39,212 nucleotides of DNA, from contig JAIPJT010000025.1 in NCBI GenBank assembly GCA_021733985.1, positions 1-39,212 of the forward strand. Reading direction: 5' to 3'. The DNA comes from Victivallales bacterium (GTDB taxonomy: Bacteria > Verrucomicrobiota > Lentisphaeria > Victivallales > GWF2-38-69). Below are positions 23,935-32,053 of the stretch, one piece after another (the stretch's first letter is position 1; each line of letters begins with the position of its first letter). The translations under genes and the position numbers were made by a program. The notes beneath the pieces are model-generated. The model worked only from the letters and a program-made list of their open reading frames with translations. It was not told the origin of the DNA and made no database searches.

Positions 23935-23997
23935 AACGATGCTGTATTTCGGCGCGCTCGGAGATCGCGCCCTACCGGTGTTTGTTTCAAATAAGAT
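23935..23997 (+). repeat. Dispersed GC-rich hairpin repeat, copy C
   Basis: GGCGCG-CTCGGAGAT-CGCGCC (23951-23971) with the same stem, loop and CTACC tail as copy B. The flanks AACGATG upstream and TTTCAAATA downstream are also shared, so the conserved unit is about 60 bp, not just the hairpin. It begins 25 bases after the UDG-like gene ends. Confidence 0.75.
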
Positions 23998-24045
23998 TAA
24001 AGTTCCCGAAAGCTATTTTATATTTTTTCAGACTTTGTAAATCCT

Positions 24046-24148
24046 TCGGAACTATTGCAGAACAAGCAAAAGCAAAGGTGCAAAACCCGAACTTTCAGGC
24101 AATGTCCTTATGAGTAAAGTGCATGGAATTTTAAATATGTACCGATAA
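24046..24148 (+). pseudogene. Frameshifted internal fragment of an asparaginase gene
   Basis: About 90 bases match the N-terminal coding part of the intact asparaginase (about 24640-24730). The best block starts AAAGGTGCAAAACCCGA and runs about 57 bases with four mismatches. In the fragment GGAACTATTGCAGAACAAGC continues the match upstream, but with small deletions that shift the frame before KGAKPELSGN. The frame ends at TAA (24146-24148). It is a duplicated or recombined piece of the neighbour, not a functional gene. Confidence 0.75.
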
Positions 24149-24487
24149 AATCTAATTATACCCTGGAATATTAATCCCAAATTCTTTATTATTATATTTG
24201 TTGAATGTTTAAACCCGGATTTATGCAATTTTACAGTGTGCTATAGCTGCAGGGCAACAAAATGCAGCTGTAGTAACTGCTGCATACCAGTCATACGACA
24301 GTACTTGAATTGCTGTTATAACGACCTGTCCGTACATAGATAGCTCGGGGAGCGATAGGAGAGCAGATACAGTGCAATGCGTAAGTCCGCAGCGGTTTAA
24401 ACTTTACAAATTAATATAAATATTATTTTCAAATGCACATAGCATAATTTGGGTTAAACTATTAACTTGTTTAAAAAGGATCGAACT

Positions 24488-25606
24488 ATGATAAAAAAAA
24501 TCACACTGATTTTAACAGGAATTATTTTCCTTGCAGGAACTTTGCTGCATGCAAAAACAGTAACAAAATACGGCTATAAAATTTACTGTCCTGAAAAGGA
24601 TACTGAACTCCCGAACGTATATGTTATCACAACCGGCGGAACTATAGCAGAAGAAGTAAAAAGCAAAGACAAAGGTGCAAAACCCGAGCTTTCAGGCAAT
24701 GCACTTATGAGTAAAGTGCATGGAATAAATAAAATAGCGGATACATATCTAATCAATTTCTGCAACATTGACAGTTCACACATGAGCCCTGAAATATGGA
24801 TCAGACTAAGCCGCCTCACTACTCAGGTACTTAAAGAAAAGAGTACAGCCGGAGCAGTAATAATACATGGTACTGATACTATGGCTTTGGGTTCTTTTTA
24901 CTTAGAGTTAACTGTTGACAGCACTAAGCCTGTAGTTTTTACCGGCTCAATGAGGAATGCATCGGAACTCAGCTACGACGGGCCGATAAACATTTATAAT
25001 GCAGTTTTACAGGCGGCCTCCGAAAAAGCACAGAACTGGGGCGTAACTGTTGTTCTGAACTCTTACATCAATGCTGCTCTTTATGCAGCCAAAACACAGT
25101 CTGTTAATCCTCACACCTTTAATTCCGGTGATAAAGGCTATCTCGGATATATCGTGATGGGAAAAGTAATAAAATACAATGAAGCCCCGCCGAAACTTAA
25201 GTTTGAACTGCCTGATCCTAAGGATATACCAAATGTACCGTACTTTGCAATTTATCCCGGTGACAAAGCAAAATACATAAGACAGTCTGTTGATGATGGA
25301 GTAGACGGCCTGGTTATTTCCGGTTTCGGAGCAGGAAATGTCAACATCAAAGCAGCAGAAGCAATAAATTATGCATTACAGAAAGATATACCTGTTGTTG
25401 TGTCTACTGAGGTGCCTCACGGCGGAGTCTTTCCGATATACGGCACCGTCGGCGGAGGCGCTTATTTAAAAAACAAAGGTGTTATTTTATCCGGCCAGCT
25501 GGATGGACAAAAAGCAAGGCTGCTTTTAATGCTCGCATTAAGTCAGTACGGAAATGACAAAGCCAAAATTAATGAGTGTTTTAATGTCCTTGGACTGAAA
25601 AATTAA
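24488..25606 (+). CDS. ansB: Secreted (type II-like) L-asparaginase
   Basis: A 372-aa asparaginase from the ATG at 24488, hydrolysing asparagine to aspartate and ammonia. A cleavable signal peptide is visible: basic MIKK, a hydrophobic core, and likely cleavage after LLHA at residue 22. The first catalytic motif TTGGTIAEE places the nucleophile at Thr52. The second, IIHGTDTMALGSFYLELT, supplies the Thr-Asp pair, and AAKTQS supplies the conserved Lys. A TTG 21 bases upstream is in frame, but AAAAGGA lies seven bases before the ATG, so I prefer the ATG. The protein is slightly longer than E. coli AnsB (about 348 aa). A pseudogene fragment of it lies upstream. Confidence 0.93.
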   Translation: MIKKITLILTGIIFLAGTLLHAKTVTKYGYKIYCPEKDTELPNVYVITTGGTIAEEVKSKDKGAKPELSGNALMSKVHGINKIADTYLINFCNIDSSHMSPEIWIRLSRLTTQVLKEKSTAGAVIIHGTDTMALGSFYLELTVDSTKPVVFTGSMRNASELSYDGPINIYNAVLQAASEKAQNWGVTVVLNSYINAALYAAKTQSVNPHTFNSGDKGYLGYIVMGKVIKYNEAPPKLKFELPDPKDIPNVPYFAIYPGDKAKYIRQSVDDGVDGLVISGFGAGNVNIKAAEAINYALQKDIPVVVSTEVPHGGVFPIYGTVGGGAYLKNKGVILSGQLDGQKARLLLMLALSQYGNDKAKINECFNVLGLKN

Positions 25607-25642
25607 CAAAAACATAAATCCTTTTTTTGGGCAATCTAATTG

Positions 25643-26308
25643 TTACATACAGCTCTGATAACCTGTTTTCCCAACGATAAGATGGTCTAATAAACGGATA
25701 TCCATTGTTTCACAAACATCTCTCAGAGATTTTGTAAGTTCTATATCCTGTTTTGAAGGACCCACTTCACCGCTTGGATGATTATGTACAATTATCAGCG
25801 CTGCGGCATTAACAGCCAAGGCCTCTTTTATAATTTTTCTCGGATATACCCGTGCCTGTGTTACAGTACCTTCAGATGTAATTTCATAGTCAATTATCCT
25901 GTTTTTGCTGTTCATATAAATTGCCATAAATTTTTCGTCCTTGCATCCGGCAAGTTTTTCAAATGCAAAATCATAAGCATCTGAAGAGGAACTTACAGAA
26001 TTCATTGACTTTAACTTGTCTATTTTATATTCTGTTTTTATTTCTTTAACAAGCTTCACAAGGACAGCACTGTAATCACTCAGACCATGTATTTTAACCA
26101 GATCTTTGAATTCGGCATCAAGAATTTCAGAGACTGAACCGAAAACGTTTATTAATTTTTTAGCTATTGGCTTTACATCCTTAACGGGAATTGAATAGGT
26201 AAGCAGTAATTCTATTATTTCATAATCATGAAAACCCTTCAGCTCTGTTTTAATAAAACGCTCCCTTAAACGTTTTCTATGTCCGTGAGCAGTGGTTTTG
26301 TCTGTCAT
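25643..26308 (-). CDS. radC: RadC-family JAMM/MPN protein
   Basis: A protein of about 221 aa. The N-terminal helix-hairpin-helix part contains GHRKRLRERF and HDYEIIELLL. The C-terminal JAB1/MPN metal-binding domain carries HNHPSGEVGPSKQD with the HxHPSG and Asp ligands, followed by LDHLIVG. Its cellular role is unsettled; it is not clearly a DNA-repair enzyme despite the name. Two in-frame ATGs exist, 26320 and 26308; I chose 26308 because a G7 run lies immediately before it and could act as a ribosome-binding site. The C-terminus ends GYQSCM, slightly earlier than many homologues. fumC is 94 bases upstream on the same strand. Confidence 0.9.
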   Translation of the reverse strand: MTDKTTAHGHRKRLRERFIKTELKGFHDYEIIELLLTYSIPVKDVKPIAKKLINVFGSVSEILDAEFKDLVKIHGLSDYSAVLVKLVKEIKTEYKIDKLKSMNSVSSSSDAYDFAFEKLAGCKDEKFMAIYMNSKNRIIDYEITSEGTVTQARVYPRKIIKEALAVNAAALIIVHNHPSGEVGPSKQDIELTKSLRDVCETMDIRLLDHLIVGKTGYQSCM

Positions 26309-26414
26309 ATTCCCCCCCATCTGTAATTTACATAAACATTTAAATACTAAACCCTGTTTATAGCCTTAACAATACAGCAGCCGGTTACTCAATCTGTCCC
26401 CTTACAACCTGCAA

Positions 26415-27797
26415 CTATACCATATTTTCAGGCTTTATATTTTTATCAAATTCCTCTGAAGAAAGATATCCAAGCTTGAGTGCCGCATTTTTAAGAGTTA
26501 AATGTTCGCTGTAAGCTTTTTTTGCAATTTCACTTGCTTTCTCATAACCGATCAGTTCATTCAAAGCTGTAACCTGCATCAGAGAATTTTCTAAATACTC
26601 TTCTATTTTTTGTTTATTTGCCTTCAAGCCTTTTATAAGATACTTCCTAAAAGAATCACAGGCATCGGAAATTAATTTTATTTCCTGTAAAAGATTAAAT
26701 ATCATTAAGGGCTTAAAAACATTCAGTTCAAAATTGCCCTGGCTTCCTGCGATACCGATAGCTGAATCATAACCCATAACCTGTACAGCAGCCATTGTCA
26801 TCGCTTCACATTGCGTGGGATTCACTTTTCCAGGCATTATCGAAGAACCGGGTTCATTTTCCGGAAGTATCAGTTCTCCGATACCGCATCTTGGGCCTGA
26901 TCCCAACCATCTTATATCATTAGCTATCTTCATTAGCGCACAAGCCAGCACTTTAATAGACCCGCTTGAGTTTATCAGAGAATCATGTGCAGCTATATAT
27001 GCAAACTTATTAGGTGCAGTTTTAAAAGCTATCCCGGTTTCCACACTGACCCTTTTCGCAACTTTTTCCGGAAACCCTGAAGGACAGTTCAATCCGGTAC
27101 CAACGGCAGTTCCTCCTAAAGCTAATTTTAAAAGACCGTTATACGTGTTTTCAATATTTTCCACAGCATCTTCCAATTGAGCGCAATATCCTGAAAATTC
27201 CTGGCCGAGCCTAAGCGGGACTGCATCCTGTAAATGAGTTCTGCCTACTTTAATTATCTCATTGAATTCCTCGGCTTTCTCTGCAATCTCCTTTTTTAAC
27301 TCTAATACGGAAGGAACAAGTTTATCAGTAATTAATTTTACTGCAGAAATATGCATAGCAGCGGAAAAGGTGTCATTTGAGGACTGGGACATATTTACAT
27401 CATTATTTGGATGTACAGGTTTTTCCAAAGCAATTTTTTCTGAATGTGAAATCTCATTTGCCCTATTAGCAATAACTTCATTTACATTCATATTACTCTG
27501 TGTGCCGCTTCCGGTCTGCCATACATGAAGCGGAAAGTGTATATCAAGCTTCCCCTCGATAATTTCATCTGCTGCGCGGCATATCAGACTGCATTTATTC
27601 TCTGATATTTTATTAAAATCATAATTGGTGTTAGCTGAAGCTTTTTTAATCACTGCTAATGCATTAATAACCTCTTTAGGCATTTTATCTTCACCTATTG
27701 AAAAATGCTTCAGTGATCGCTGTGTCTGTGCGCCCCAGTATTTATCATAAGGAACATTTACTATCCCAATACTGTCCCGCTCCTGTCTCGACTTCAT
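26415..27797 (-). CDS. fumC: Fumarate hydratase class II
   Basis: A 460-aa fumarase/aspartase-superfamily enzyme interconverting fumarate and malate in the TCA cycle. The superfamily signature [16 protein letters not shown] is present, as are [24 protein letters not shown]-type [14 protein letters not shown] and [20 protein letters not shown]. These favour FumC over aspartase or argininosuccinate lyase. Length fits FumC (about 460-467). AAGGGAT precedes the ATG. It may be cotranscribed with radC; glnA upstream ends at its own terminator. Confidence 0.95.
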   Translation of the reverse strand: MKSRQERDSIGIVNVPYDKYWGAQTQRSLKHFSIGEDKMPKEVINALAVIKKASANTNYDFNKISENKCSLICRAADEIIEGKLDIHFPLHVWQTGSGTQSNMNVNEVIANRANEISHSEKIALEKPVHPNNDVNMSQSSNDTFSAAMHISAVKLITDKLVPSVLELKKEIAEKAEEFNEIIKVGRTHLQDAVPLRLGQEFSGYCAQLEDAVENIENTYNGLLKLALGGTAVGTGLNCPSGFPEKVAKRVSVETGIAFKTAPNKFAYIAAHDSLINSSGSIKVLACALMKIANDIRWLGSGPRCGIGELILPENEPGSSIMPGKVNPTQCEAMTMAAVQVMGYDSAIGIAGSQGNFELNVFKPLMIFNLLQEIKLISDACDSFRKYLIKGLKANKQKIEEYLENSLMQVTALNELIGYEKASEIAKKAYSEHLTLKNAALKLGYLSSEEFDKNIKPENMV

Positions 27798-27868
27798 TAT
27801 TATAATCCCTTATCTAAAAATATTAATAACCGAATATATATTCAAAATATATTTTAAACAAATAAATA

Positions 27869-27903
27869 ATTAATAAAAAAGACTGTATCTTTCCTGATAC
27901 AGC
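27869..27903 (-). terminator. Intrinsic terminator downstream of glnA
   Basis: Read on the minus strand, GGCTGTATC-AGGAAA-GATACAGTC is a nine-base stem with one G-T pair and a six-base loop, followed by TTTTTTATTAATT. It lies 33 bases after the glnA stop, ideal for a rho-independent terminator, and separates glnA from fumC. Confidence 0.82.
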
Positions 27904-27935
27904 CTCATATTTCTCTAACCTATCCGGGATTAAAT

Positions 27936-29426
27936 TTATCCGCAATGGAAATATTTATCTACAAGTTCCTGCAGCGCATCCCCGTCACCGAACATTTTTT
28001 CACTTAGTTTTTTATCTTTATAAGACTTCAGCTGGTCTGCTAAACCATCGATCATCAGTTTTGGAAAAACATTGTATTTTTCATAAACTTCACGGTCTTC
28101 GAGCAGCTTTTGAGAAGCATTGTAACATGAATCAGGCAGCTGGTCAAATTTACGATCTTTAATCTTATGTACATCACCGCTGACATACAGTTTATCAGCA
28201 TTTTCCAGCGACTCCGGATTTTCAAACCCTTGTCTCGCCGCTACAGCCATACCTGCCAGGAGCTGATGGACGTTTGCCGAACCGTCAGGATTTCTGAGTT
28301 CAACTGTCTGGCTGTTGCCGAATTTTTTATTTTCTCTCGGTTCATTCGGATTAGCATCGTAAATCATATTATCAACACCCTTCCACCCAAGTGGAACTCT
28401 TACAAGAGTAGACCTGTTGCTGTCTCCCCAGCATACGCTTGTAGGTGCCTCCTGGTGGGGGACGAGACGCAGAAAAGAAGTGGGAACTGTATTGCCGAAA
28501 GCAGAAAGCGAAGAAGCCATTTCGAGAAATCCGGCAATGAGTTTCTTAGCATTATCATTTAATCCATTTTCATCAACAATTACATTCTGACCGTCTTTGA
28601 CAAGCCTTGAATGTATGTGTAGACCGCTGCCGGCTTGTCCAACAATAATTTTGGGAGCAAAACTGACTTCCAGTCCGTACTTGTAAGCGATTTTTCTAAC
28701 AGCCCATTTTGCAAGGACAAGCTGGTCAGCCGCTTCTTCTACATTCACAGGAAGGAATTCTATTTCATGCTGTACATATTCTTTATCTCCGCTAATAATA
28801 TTTCCGACTTCAGAATGACCGTATTTTATTTGACATCCCATCTCACTGATAACCTGCATAGCTTCAAGCCTTAAAAATTCCCATTTGGAAAACGGGTGAG
28901 ATTCGTGATAGCCTTTCTGAGGTACTATTTGATAAATTTCATCAAGCTCAGAGTATATATAATACTCAAGTTCACCCAGTGCCTCAAGTGTATAGCCTGT
29001 AACATCTTTTAATGCTTTATGTGCCTTTTTTAATACATATTCCGGCGAACTTTCAAGCGGTTCGCCATCTTTATTATAATATGAACAAAGGATCTCCAAT
29101 GTCGGTATTTCCTCAAACGGGTTCACAAATGCCGTGCGGTATCTCGGTACAACATAAAGGTCGCTTGAGCTCGCCTCTATGTACGGGAAAAGGCTCGAAC
29201 CGTCAACACGCTCCCCGGCTGTCAAAATTTTATCAAGATATTCCCTGCTGCTGATAACAAAATTCAAAAGTTTTAGTTTACCATCTCCACCGACATACCT
29301 GAAATTTACCATCCTGATATCTTTTTTTTCAACAAACTCAATAATATCATGCTTTGTAAAATCTGCGGGGTCTTTATTCAGAAATTGTACTAGTTTATTC
29401 GGGTTAAGTGCAATTTTTTCATTCAT
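27936..29426 (-). CDS. glnA: Glutamine synthetase (type I-like)
   Basis: A 496-aa glutamine synthetase joining ammonia to glutamate using ATP. Active-site segments are ALGELEYYIYSE, GHSEVGNIISG, the ATP/metal motif KIIVGQAGSGLHIHSRL, NRSTLVRVPLG and VELRNPDGSAN. The N-terminal beta-grasp domain is present. In the C-terminal region where enterobacterial GSI has the adenylylated Tyr (NLYDLPP), this protein has RKFDQLPDSC, with Phe, so adenylylation control is not expected. GGAGGG gives a strong ribosome-binding site. It is monocistronic with its own terminator. Use as a gamma-glutamyl-amine ligase is possible but less likely. Confidence 0.9.
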   Translation of the reverse strand: MNEKIALNPNKLVQFLNKDPADFTKHDIIEFVEKKDIRMVNFRYVGGDGKLKLLNFVISSREYLDKILTAGERVDGSSLFPYIEASSSDLYVVPRYRTAFVNPFEEIPTLEILCSYYNKDGEPLESSPEYVLKKAHKALKDVTGYTLEALGELEYYIYSELDEIYQIVPQKGYHESHPFSKWEFLRLEAMQVISEMGCQIKYGHSEVGNIISGDKEYVQHEIEFLPVNVEEAADQLVLAKWAVRKIAYKYGLEVSFAPKIIVGQAGSGLHIHSRLVKDGQNVIVDENGLNDNAKKLIAGFLEMASSLSAFGNTVPTSFLRLVPHQEAPTSVCWGDSNRSTLVRVPLGWKGVDNMIYDANPNEPRENKKFGNSQTVELRNPDGSANVHQLLAGMAVAARQGFENPESLENADKLYVSGDVHKIKDRKFDQLPDSCYNASQKLLEDREVYEKYNVFPKLMIDGLADQLKSYKDKKLSEKMFGDGDALQELVDKYFHCG

Positions 29427-29701
29427 AGCTTCCCTCCGTATTGTTTTATTGGTGAATAACCTGAATCAATTTTATAAAAAAATATACAGATAGTTATCGT
29501 AATATTATCTTTTAAATTTTTTTTTATCAATATAAGAAAATATATAATTACAGGTTTTTTTGTAAATTTATTACTCTTTTACAAAGTTTCATGAATTACT
29601 GCCTTTATATATCAGCCGGGACAGTTATGTTACAGAAACAGGCTTGCATCTATGCTTATTTATATTTTTATTAAGAATTGAAACCAAAGGTATATTTTCT
29701 A

Positions 29702-31384
29702 ATGAAAGAAGAACCGAAAAAATTTATAATAGGTCACAAAAATCCTGATACTGACAGCATCGCGTCTGCTGTAGCTTACGCTGAATTTAAAAAACTGTCT
29801 ACTAATGATAAAAACTACATCCCTGCTTCCGCGGGCATCGCAAATAAAAGAACTGAAGCACTTTTTAAAAAATTCAATACATCTCTCCCAAAAGTTATAA
29901 AAAATATTGCACCGCGTGTAATGGATGTTCTCAGCAGGTCCTTAGTCACAGTTGAATCATGCAATATACTCCTCGAAGTAATGAATAAACTGCAGAGGAG
30001 CCATTTATACAGGCTTCCGGTAACTAACCGGAATGGAATTTACAAAGGCATGATAAGCCTGTTTGACCTTACCTCCAGATTTTTTAGAAATTACGACACA
30101 GACAGCACAAATGACTCAGATTCGCTGCTGAGCAGAAAAATTAATACTTCTATAAACCTGGCGTCAAGGGCACTGAAGGCCGAAAAACTCTCTCTGTTTG
30201 AGGAAAGGAAGTTTGAAGAACTTGTTGTATACGTAGCAGCAATGAGCCTTACAGAATTCAGAGAACATGTTGCCGCCCATGACCCAAAACAGCTTGTAAT
30301 TGTCGTCGGTGACCGTGAAGATATACAGTTTATGGCAATAGAACTTAAAATTCGCCTTTTGATCGTTACCGGTAATGCATATGTAAGCAAAACAATTATT
30401 GATTTAGCCAGAAGAAACGGGATCTCTATTCTAAGAACCAACTTAGATTCAGCAAGTAGTGTAAGAAGGCTGAAATTCAGTACGCCGGCTGCGCAAATAA
30501 TGCAGAACTCTACTTTAACCTTCAGGGGTGGAGACAGATTATCTGACATAAAACATCTCGTTTTCAAGTCTCAGGATGACATATTCCCGGTCATAAATTC
30601 AAAAAATGAACTTAAAGGTATAATTAAAAAGGGCAATCTGGCAATTACTTCATCTATACAGCTGATACTGGTGGACCATAATAATTATGACCAGGCCGTA
30701 GATGGGGCTTCTGAACTGCCTCTCCTTGAAATCCTCGACCATCACCATCTGGATATGCCTATTACAACAAAACCGGTAACAGTCCTTAATGATACTGTAG
30801 GCAGTACATGTACGCTTGTATCGGAAAAATTTAAATTAGCAGGTTTATCCCCCTCAAAATCTATCGCCGGAATCCTAACAGGAGGAATCCTGTCTGACAC
30901 ATTAATATTAAAGTCTCCTACTACCACTGAAAGGGATAAGCTGGCTGTAAACTGGCTCGAAAAATTTTCAGAAACTTCTATAAGTGAATATGAAAAGGAA
31001 ATCTTTAAGGCTGAGTCAACCATTGCCAATAACCCCCCGGATAAACTTCTTAAAGAGGACAAAAAGAATTATAATGCTTCAGGGTATAATATTTCAATCG
31101 CTCAGGTGGAAGAATTTTCTTTTAAAGAATTTAATGACAGATCGGAGAAACTTCTTACACATATCAAAAGTATCAGGGAAGAAGAAAAACTTGATCTTTT
31201 CGGTCTTCTTGTAACAAATGTCGAGACCCAGAACTCTATTCTTCTTGCTGATGGACTCCCGCGACTTTCTGATATTCTCCCATTCCAGAGAACCGGAAAA
31301 AATACCTTTGAACTACCCGGAATATTGAGCAGAAAAAAACAGCTCATCCCGCAATTGTTTAAAGTTGTTTCGGAAAGCAATTAG
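29702..31384 (+). CDS. ppaC: Family II (Mn/Co-dependent) inorganic pyrophosphatase with CBS/DRTGG-type insert
   Basis: A 560-aa DHH-superfamily pyrophosphatase, about 250 residues longer than the simple form. The metal-site motif GHKNPDTDSIASA (His12, Asp16, Asp18) opens the DHH domain. CBS-like sequence (SRSLVTVESCNILLEVM) follows, then a DRTGG-like domain (VVGDREDIQFMAIELKIRLLIVTG) and a second CBS-like part. The chain returns to the DHH domain with LVDHNNYDQAV and LEILDHHHL, and ends with DHHA2 (GGILSDTLILKSPTTTERD). In clostridial homologues such inserts bind AMP/ADP as inhibitors and diadenosine polyphosphates as activators. I chose the ATG at 29702; an in-frame TTG lies 24 bases upstream. 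Confidence 0.92.
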   Translation: MKEEPKKFIIGHKNPDTDSIASAVAYAEFKKLSTNDKNYIPASAGIANKRTEALFKKFNTSLPKVIKNIAPRVMDVLSRSLVTVESCNILLEVMNKLQRSHLYRLPVTNRNGIYKGMISLFDLTSRFFRNYDTDSTNDSDSLLSRKINTSINLASRALKAEKLSLFEERKFEELVVYVAAMSLTEFREHVAAHDPKQLVIVVGDREDIQFMAIELKIRLLIVTGNAYVSKTIIDLARRNGISILRTNLDSASSVRRLKFSTPAAQIMQNSTLTFRGGDRLSDIKHLVFKSQDDIFPVINSKNELKGIIKKGNLAITSSIQLILVDHNNYDQAVDGASELPLLEILDHHHLDMPITTKPVTVLNDTVGSTCTLVSEKFKLAGLSPSKSIAGILTGGILSDTLILKSPTTTERDKLAVNWLEKFSETSISEYEKEIFKAESTIANNPPDKLLKEDKKNYNASGYNISIAQVEEFSFKEFNDRSEKLLTHIKSIREEEKLDLFGLLVTNVETQNSILLADGLPRLSDILPFQRTGKNTFELPGILSRKKQLIPQLFKVVSESN

Positions 31385-31686
31385 ATGTAGCGGCAAAAGG
31401 GTTTGGCTCTTGTGTGTTTTATAGGAGTTGAATCCCTAAATTTTTATTAATTTTTTTTCATATTTCTGCTATTTTTTTCACAAAATTGTAATATATTAAA
31501 TAACTTGGAATATTTATTTTAATTTCAGGAAAGAAATTTATAGAAATATGTAATAAAATGAACTACATAGCTTCAACACTGCGCTTATACTCCTACGTTT
31601 ATTCTAACCGGTATATGTTCATAAAGGCAACATGATTTTGCCGGTTTTTAACTCTCGTTATATAATAAAAAAAAGGAATAGTTTTC
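31385..31686. other. Intergenic region, no gene seen
   Basis: A 302-base AT-rich gap after the pyrophosphatase. A small hairpin GGCAA-CATGATT-TTGCC with GGTTTTT after it (about 31626-31649) might be a terminator or leader element for the small cysteine protein, but it is weak. No tRNA or other RNA gene was recognised. Confidence 0.4.
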
Positions 31687-31893
31687 ATGGAAGTATCAGA
31701 GATTAAAAAAATGGAAATTATCGGTATCCAGGAAATGGATTTTAACTGCCACATTTGTAATACCAGTTCATCTGTCAAGTATGAAGTACAGATAAATGAT
31801 GTTAAAGATGCAAGCGTTCCATTCTGCTTAATATGCCACAACAAAATAGCAAAGCAGCTTGCCAGTCAGAATAAAAAAAGAAGATACAAATAA
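31687..31893 (+). CDS. Small four-cysteine (probable zinc-binding) protein
   Basis: A 68-aa protein of unknown function. Two CxxC-type knuckles are visible: FNCHICNTSS (about 19-28) and FCLICHNKIA (about 46-55), with spacing suited to one zinc ribbon. The C-terminus is basic (SQNKKRRYK). AAGGA precedes the ATG by nine bases. The layout resembles small zinc-ribbon proteins that bind nucleic acid or partner proteins, but no named family was recognised. It stands alone between the pyrophosphatase and the GH13 gene, which is on the other strand. Confidence 0.65.
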   Translation: MEVSEIKKMEIIGIQEMDFNCHICNTSSSVKYEVQINDVKDASVPFCLICHNKIAKQLASQNKKRRYK

Positions 31894-32053
31894 AAAATAT
31901 TTTTAAAATTCAGAGAATAAAGGAGAAGAACACTTCTTCCCTAAAAACGAAAAAGGTTCTTACTGTCCGGATGGGTGTAAACAGTACTGTTACAGTCCTA
32001 AAATTGAAATAGAATTATAATCGTTTATTTTAGGCTGACACTATCCGGCTAAT

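Larger units (their letters stand above)
23911..24487. other. Intergenic region with hairpin repeat and gene remnants
   Basis: It holds GC-rich repeat copy C (23935-23997) and a frameshifted asparaginase fragment (24046-24148). A 31-codon open stretch ending AAYQSYDST (about 24215-24309) could be another gene remnant but has no start and no firm match. The last 100 bases are AT-rich and probably carry the asparaginase promoter. Confidence 0.55.

Noticed and set aside
24215-24309. An open stretch with AIAAGQQNAAVVTAAYQSY, faintly like the C-terminus of a thioredoxin-reductase-type flavoprotein
   Set aside because: About 31 codons, no start, similarity judged from memory only.
31907-32020. A 38-codon frame containing YCPDGCKQYC
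   Set aside because: No start codon and closed by an upstream stop. It might be a remnant, but nothing identifies it.
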